Assembly: GCA_001563965.1 (NCBI GenBank)
Contig: LKMS01000009.1
Span: forward strand, 1 to 18,708
Reading direction: 5' to 3'
Source: Haloferacaceae archaeon PL-Br10_E2g29
GTDB lineage: Archaea > Halobacteriota > Halobacteria > Halobacteriales > Haloferacaceae
DNA length: 18,708 nt
The notes below the pieces were generated by a model. That model was not told the origin of the DNA. It saw only the letters and a list, made by a program, of their open reading frames with translations, and did no database searches. Made by a program: the position numbers and the translations under genes. Below, piece after piece: positions 15,372 through 18,708 of the stretch. Within the stretch, counting starts at the first letter, position 1; each line of letters starts with the position of its first letter.

Positions 15372-16244
15372 CTAGTCGGATTGCTGGCGACGCAGCGTTC
15401 GCACATCGGCCGCTTGGCCGGCGGTACACTGCCGCCAGAAGCCGACTGCCGCCAGAATGATCGCTACGAGATACAGCGCAGCGTGCAGTTCTCTGACTGC
15501 CGCGGTGTACACCACCAGATCCCGACCCAAGAGCATCGTTACGAACAGCAGACTGAGCGCGCTGCCAGCGAACACTTGGCCAAATCGGTCCGCCTTGCCC
15601 GCCCAGTAGACTGCCGCGAGCAGCGCAACGAAGGCGACGAGCGACAGCGTGTAGTACCACGCCTGTGCACCCGGTGAGTAGCTCAACAACGGGATGGCGC
15701 GGCTAAACAGCCCGCTTGCGAGCAGGGCACCGGCGGCGACCGCGAAGGCCAACTGGCTTCGCCCGCGCGGCGGTCGGCGGTGGTGATTTCGGAACGCACC
15801 CAGTGTCGTCACCACGAGCAGGGTGAAAATCGTGAGCGCGACAAGCAGGTGTGCGGCGTGCGTTGGTGCCTGGTATCCCCACGGAATTAGGCCGTTGATC
15901 GTCACCGTTACCGCGCCAATCGAGATCTGGAGCGGCAACAGGACGACTGCGAGGGTGGCGGCGAACTTCGTGCCTCTGTCACCGGCTTTCCAACTCCACA
16001 GCGCCGTTGCGGCGATAAAGAAGCCTGCAATCATGGCGACGACACGGTGAAACCACTCGATGAAGTCGGGGTTGATCGTCAGTGCGGGGACGATTTGATC
16101 CGAACACAGCGGCCACTGGGCTTGGCAGGCCAACCCGGAGCCGGTCGCGGAGGTGTAGACGCCGAGCGTAATGAGTGAGAGCGTTAGCGCTGTCGTGAAC
16201 GCTGCAAACCGCCGAAAACTGAGCCAGTCGGGACGGTCAACCAT
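15372..16244 (-). CDS. ctaA: Heme A synthase, CtaA/COX15 family
   Basis: Membrane enzyme that oxidises the C8 methyl group of heme O to give heme A for terminal oxidases. The 290 residues hold eight predicted helices. The first half is canonical: the outer-loop cysteine pair Cys40 and Cys47 (ACQAQWPLC), Glu63 and His66 (FIEWFHRVVAM) in helix 2, and His129 (APTHAAHLL) in helix 4. In the second half His254 (RELHAALYL) is in helix 8, but helix 6 (about 195-215, AWYYTLSLVAFVALL) has no histidine where one is usual. The ATG at 16244 is preferred to a TTG nine bases earlier. It converges with rfcL, 36 bases apart. Confidence 0.9.
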   Translation of the reverse strand: MVDRPDWLSFRRFAAFTTALTLSLITLGVYTSATGSGLACQAQWPLCSDQIVPALTINPDFIEWFHRVVAMIAGFFIAATALWSWKAGDRGTKFAATLAVVLLPLQISIGAVTVTINGLIPWGYQAPTHAAHLLVALTIFTLLVVTTLGAFRNHHRRPPRGRSQLAFAVAAGALLASGLFSRAIPLLSYSPGAQAWYYTLSLVAFVALLAAVYWAGKADRFGQVFAGSALSLLFVTMLLGRDLVVYTAAVRELHAALYLVAIILAAVGFWRQCTAGQAADVRTLRRQQSD

Positions 16245-16265
16245 TACGCACAACTCGGTTCGCGA

Positions 16266-16276
16266 GCTATTTCAAC
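16266..16276 (-). promoter_or_regulatory. Possible TATA box of ctaA
   Basis: On the minus strand the sequence reads GTTGAAATAGC, centred about 27 bases before the ctaA ATG and downstream of the PadR stop. This suggests ctaA has its own leaderless promoter. Confidence 0.45.
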
Positions 16277-16326
16277 CTGTCTTCTGTGCGTTTGACGGCG
16301 AACAGCTATCGCCGTCCCCGGTGATG

Positions 16327-16632
16327 TTACTGCTGCTGTGGTGGTTCTTTCAGCGGTGAGACGTACTGCTTTTCCCAGTCGCGTCGCTGTGCGAGAAGCT
16401 CGCTTCCTGCTCGCGTCAACTCGTAGTAGTTCGTTCGCTCGTCGCGCGTTCCTTTTTCGACCAGTCCGTGGTCGACAAGAGCATCGAGGTTGGGGTACAG
16501 CCGTCCGTGGTTGACGGTGTCGACGTGTGTTTCCATCTCTCGACGAACCGACTGTCCGGATGGCCGGTCGGCGCCGGCGATCACGTACAGGAGGTCGCGC
16601 TGGAATCCAGTGAGTTCAAAGATCCGTGTCAT
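16327..16632 (-). CDS. PadR-family transcription regulator
   Basis: A small winged-helix DNA-binding protein of 101 residues. The PadR pattern is clear: LTGFQRDLLYVIAGADRPSG (7-26), then SVRREMETHV, the recognition region HGRLYPNLDALVDHGLVEKG (42-61) and the wing RDERTNYYELTRAGSELL. It lacks the longer C-terminal dimerisation domain of subfamily 1 but has a short helix, as in subfamily 2 proteins. The frame extends upstream, but the ATG at 16632 gives the family N-terminus. Its gene is divergent from the M24-like gene and upstream of ctaA in the same direction, so either is a candidate target, along with itself. Confidence 0.92.
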   Translation of the reverse strand: MTRIFELTGFQRDLLYVIAGADRPSGQSVRREMETHVDTVNHGRLYPNLDALVDHGLVEKGTRDERTNYYELTRAGSELLAQRRDWEKQYVSPLKEPPQQQ

Positions 16633-16657
16633 ACACAAGAGTGTCTGGCACAAACAC
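16633..16657. promoter_or_regulatory. ACAC/GTGT repeats next to the PadR start, possible operator
   Basis: ACAC-AAGA-GTGT (16633-16644) touches the PadR start codon and is followed by CTGGCACAA and ACAC (16654-16657), so GTGT and ACAC recur as overlapping inverted repeats. They lie between the start codon and the TATA box, where a bound repressor would block transcription. The role is inferred. Confidence 0.35.
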
Positions 16658-16659
16658 AT

Positions 16660-16668
16660 ATTGTTAGA
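16660..16668 (-). promoter_or_regulatory. TATA box of the PadR gene
   Basis: The minus strand reads AACAATATG, centred about 32 bases before the PadR ATG, in the AT-rich part of the 153-base divergent spacer. Confidence 0.45.
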
Positions 16669-16785
16669 TGCTGCCAAATTTTCCTGCGTCCGACGGTAGG
16701 GACGTGCTACTGTCTCCAATCTCCGATTGGTGCAACCTGTCCCGACTCACTCTGGATTGAAGTCCCCCCGATCCGTTTATTTACT

Positions 16786-17913
16786 ATGAACCGAGTACCA
16801 CCACGCGATCAACGGGCGCGCTCGCTCGATGTACGTCGCCGTCGGCTGCAAACGTATCTCGATCGTGAAAATCTCGATGCGGTCTGGTTCGCCCGGTCGA
16901 ACAGTTTTGCGTGGCTCACCGGCGCGAGCAACGTGATTGACCGTGACGCGCCAATCGGCATCGCGGCGGCGGGCTACGACCGTGAGGCGGGGTTTCGGGT
17001 CGTCACCGACTCCATCGAGGCCGACCGGCTTCGCGAGGAAGCGCTTCCCTCGGCGTTCACGGTTGACGCCGACCCGTGGCACGAGCGCTCGTTGGCCGCG
17101 GCAGTCGCCGACCGCTCGCCGTCGGCCGTCGCCGCCGACTTCGCCGTGCCCGGCGCGGTTTTGTGTGATCCGACAGCTCTCCGCCAGCCGCTGACCGACG
17201 CCGACATCGAACGCTACCGGACGCTCGGCCGTGAGGTCGCAACCGCGGTCGAGTCGGTCTGTCGGTCGCTGTCGCCAACCGACACCGAACAGGTGGTCGC
17301 CGCCGACGTGCGCCGGGCGCTCGAATCACGGGCGATTGCGACACCGGTCGTGCTCGTCGGCGGCAGCGAGCGCGCCCAGCGGTACCGACATTTCACGCCG
17401 ACAGCGGCGGAACTTGGAGATTACGTCCTTATTTCGGTCACTGCTGAACGCGGCGGGCTCCACGCGAGTGCGACCCGGACGGTCGCGTTCGATGATCCCG
17501 ACTGGCTCACCGACCGTCATCGCGCGGCAGCGACGGTCGAGGCGACCGCGTTGTCGGCGACCCAGCGAATCAGCGCCGACGGCGGTACGGCGGCCGACGT
17601 ATTTCGGGAGATTCAGGCCGCATACGACGCGGTTGGGTGGCCCGATGAGTGGACCAATCACCATCAGGGCGGTGCGGCGGGCTTTGCGGGCCGCGAGTGG
17701 ATTGCGACGCCAACGCATGCGGCACCGGTCTCTGTGCCGATGGGTTATGCGTGGAATCCCACCGTCCGTGGCGCGAAAAGCGAGGGGACGGTCTGTGTCA
17801 CCGCGGATCGAATCGAGCCGTTGACGATGACCGACGACTGGCCGACGATTGCTGTCACGCCGGCAGACACCGATTCGGGCAGCATCAAGCGGCCGGGAAT
17901 CCTGTATCGTTGA
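16786..17913 (+). CDS. M24-family (aminopeptidase P/creatinase-like) protein, metal site incomplete
   Basis: A 375-residue protein with an N-terminal creatinase-like domain (about 15-135, with LDAVWFARSNSFAWLTGASN) and a C-terminal pita-bread domain (about 140-365). The fold is recognisable but the metal ligands are not intact. Where active M24 enzymes have two Asp in the stretch before TRT, this one has Ser217 (YVLISVT) and Ser228 (HASATRT). NHHQGGAAG (from 291) keeps the histidine, the usual first Glu region reads MGYAWNPTV, and the last Glu is kept as Glu333 (AKSEGTVCVT). The HHQGG and WNP..GAKSE patterns recur in a known branch of M24 relatives. Peptidase activity is doubtful. The ATG at 16786 fits the domain start. 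Confidence 0.82.
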   Translation: MNRVPPRDQRARSLDVRRRRLQTYLDRENLDAVWFARSNSFAWLTGASNVIDRDAPIGIAAAGYDREAGFRVVTDSIEADRLREEALPSAFTVDADPWHERSLAAAVADRSPSAVAADFAVPGAVLCDPTALRQPLTDADIERYRTLGREVATAVESVCRSLSPTDTEQVVAADVRRALESRAIATPVVLVGGSERAQRYRHFTPTAAELGDYVLISVTAERGGLHASATRTVAFDDPDWLTDRHRAAATVEATALSATQRISADGGTAADVFREIQAAYDAVGWPDEWTNHHQGGAAGFAGREWIATPTHAAPVSVPMGYAWNPTVRGAKSEGTVCVTADRIEPLTMTDDWPTIAVTPADTDSGSIKRPGILYR

Positions 17914-17946
17914 GCGCAGCTTCGACTTTCTCGACCGTGCTAGCGG

Positions 17947-17962
17947 ACCGGTTTCGACCGGT
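17947..17962 (+). terminator. Short hairpin with TTCG loop after the M24-like gene
   Basis: ACCGGT-TTCG-ACCGGT forms a six-base-pair stem with a stable UUCG-type loop, 33 bases past the stop codon. It lacks a following T-run, so it may stabilise the mRNA 3' end or do nothing; termination is only one option. Confidence 0.35.
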
Positions 17963-18002
17963 GTTGCCAACGCTTTACAACCGCATGTGGGGCCGTCACA
18001 CC

Positions 18003-18023
18003 CGTGAGAAACACCGTCTCACG
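18003..18023 (+). repeat. Inverted repeat upstream of cspA
   Basis: CGTGAG (18003-18008) and CTCACG (18018-18023) are perfect inverted copies with nine bases between. They lie about 30 bases upstream of the cspA TATA box, outside the expected transcript, so a DNA-binding site is more likely than an RNA structure. Confidence 0.35.
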
Positions 18024-18049
18024 TGCTGTGGAGCATCGATCTCGGAGGG

Positions 18050-18055
18050 TTTATG
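18050..18055 (+). promoter_or_regulatory. TATA box of cspA
   Basis: TTTATG is centred about 30 bases before the ATG at 18083, consistent with a very short leader. Confidence 0.5.
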
Positions 18056-18082
18056 TCTCTGGGACTGTTCCGTGTAGTTGCA

Positions 18083-18277
18083 ATGGCGAAAGGAACCGTT
18101 GATTTCTTCAACGACACTGGCGGCTACGGATTTATCGACACGGACGATGCAGACGACGACGTCTTCTTCCACATGGAAGACGTTGGCGGCCCGGACCTCG
18201 AAGAGGGCCAGGACGTCGAGTTCGACATCGAACAGTCCCCGAAGGGCCCCCGAGCGGCCAACGTCGAACGCCTGTAA
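18083..18277 (+). CDS. cspA: Cold-shock domain protein
   Basis: A 64-residue single cold-shock domain, an OB-fold that binds single-stranded RNA and DNA. It begins MAKGTVDFFNDTGGYGFIDT: the RNP1 motif reads GGYGFI instead of the bacterial KGFGFI, and RNP2 is VFFHM (near 31-35). The loop between them, DDADDD, is strongly acidic, as is common in halophiles. The length is a little below the bacterial 66-70. In-frame starts lie further upstream, but the family N-terminus begins at 18083. Its final codons and stop are within a perfect hairpin. Confidence 0.95.
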   Translation: MAKGTVDFFNDTGGYGFIDTDDADDDVFFHMEDVGGPDLEEGQDVEFDIEQSPKGPRAANVERL

Positions 18278-18285
18278 GGCGTTCG
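18265..18285 (+). terminator. Perfect hairpin spanning the cspA stop codon
   Basis: CGAACGCC and GGCGTTCG make an eight-base-pair stem with loop TGTAA, whose last three bases are the stop codon. No T-run follows directly, so it could act as a terminator, a barrier to 3' decay, or a control of ribosome release. Confidence 0.45.
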
Positions 18286-18422
18286 CCCACTGTGCAGTAA
18301 CGACGCGTCGCGGCACCGACGCATCTCCGTTCTACGGATTTTCCTTGTTTCGAGCGGCAGGTTTATCCGACGAATCGAGAGACGTGGCTAAAACGTCGAT
18401 TTAGTGAGGGTTCACAGCGGTC

Positions 18423-18430
18423 TTTATTTT
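18423..18430 (+). promoter_or_regulatory. TATA box of the pilin-like gene
   Basis: TTTATTTT is centred about 27 bases before the ATG at 18454, the best TATA match in this window and typical of a leaderless transcript. Confidence 0.6.
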
Positions 18431-18453
18431 CGTTGAACACCGATGTGCATTTC

Positions 18454-18708
18454 ATGAACGGTCCGGGGAAGCACAGTCGCCGGGTTCGCAGGAAGGGTCG
18501 TCATTGCGGTGGCGACGACCGCGCGCAGTCCGAACTCCTCGGAACGATCCTGATTTTCGGGCTCTCGCTGTTGGTTATCGGTACCACACTTGCCTTCGGT
18601 GCGGTCGCCATCGGTGACCTCACCGACGAGGCCGAGGCGACAAACGTCGAAAACTCGCTGTCGCACTTTAGCTCGAAAGTCAGCCTCGTTGCGCTCGGCG
18701 ACTCCGAT
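18454..18708 (+). CDS. Secreted or membrane-anchored pilin-like haloarchaeal protein (5' part, cut by the window edge)
   Basis: Only the first 85 residues are visible. A basic N-terminus (KHSRRVRRKGRH) leads to DDRAQSELLGTILIFG and one hydrophobic helix (about 28-53), after which the chain becomes acidic and would lie outside the cell. This charge-then-helix layout resembles haloarchaeal type IV pilin-like and DUF7289-type surface proteins that have RxQSxxLG before the helix. Whether a prepilin peptidase cuts it is unclear. The function of the rest cannot be judged. The ATG is supported by the TATA box at -27. Confidence 0.75.
   Translation, partial: MNGPGKHSRRVRRKGRHCGGDDRAQSELLGTILIFGLSLLVIGTTLAFGAVAIGDLTDEAEATNVENSLSHFSSKVSLVALGDSD

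Noticed and set aside
16775..16784. GTTTATTTAC as a TATA box for the M24-like gene
   Set aside because: It ends only two bases before the ATG, so transcription would begin inside the gene with no suitable later start codon that keeps the N-terminal domain.
1..18708. Mobile elements, CRISPR arrays and tRNA genes
   Set aside because: No transposase-like protein, evenly spaced repeat array or tRNA cloverleaf with conserved T-loop was seen on reading both strands; short repeats listed above are the only ones noticed.

Overview
The window is chromosomal DNA from a halophilic archaeon of class Halobacteria; genus is not decided here. The evidence is a GC-rich sequence, very acidic proteins, an archaeal-type RNase P RNA, a PAN proteasomal ATPase, a replication factor C large subunit with a PIP box, pyruvoyl-dependent arginine decarboxylase, and start codons preceded at about -27 by TATA-like boxes with no room for a Shine-Dalgarno site.

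Left part (1-6483, minus strand): a tightly packed complex I operon read right to left as nuoA-B-CD-H-I-J1-J2-K-L. The nuoC/nuoD genes are fused and nuoJ is split into two genes. nuoL runs off the left edge. Most junctions overlap by 1 or 4 bases; the exception is a 138-base gap between nuoI and nuoJ1 that carries two perfect 12-base palindromes. No nuoE, F or G is seen in the visible part.

Middle part (6484-12380, plus strand): the RNase P RNA gene, divergent from nuoA, then separate housekeeping genes: truA (tRNA pseudouridine synthase), a PepF/M3 oligoendopeptidase, pan (proteasome-activating nucleotidase), pyruvoyl-dependent arginine decarboxylase, and a small haloarchaeal conserved protein (DUF5811-like).

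Right part (12381-18708): an XRE-type regulator and a flavin-reductase-like split-barrel protein on the minus strand, rfcL on the plus strand, then ctaA (heme A synthase) and a PadR regulator on the minus strand. The PadR gene is divergent from an M24-like protein that appears to lack several metal ligands. A cold-shock protein gene with a perfect hairpin over its stop codon follows, and the window ends in the start of a membrane-anchored pilin-like protein.

The genes are mainly core functions: respiration (nuo, ctaA), tRNA maturation (rnpB, truA), protein turnover (pan, pepF) and replication (rfcL). No mobile element, CRISPR array or tRNA gene was seen. I do not see a convincing new multi-gene system. 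The points most worth checking are the ligand-poor M24 protein beside PadR, the heme A synthase lacking a histidine in helix 6, and the hairpins around cspA.
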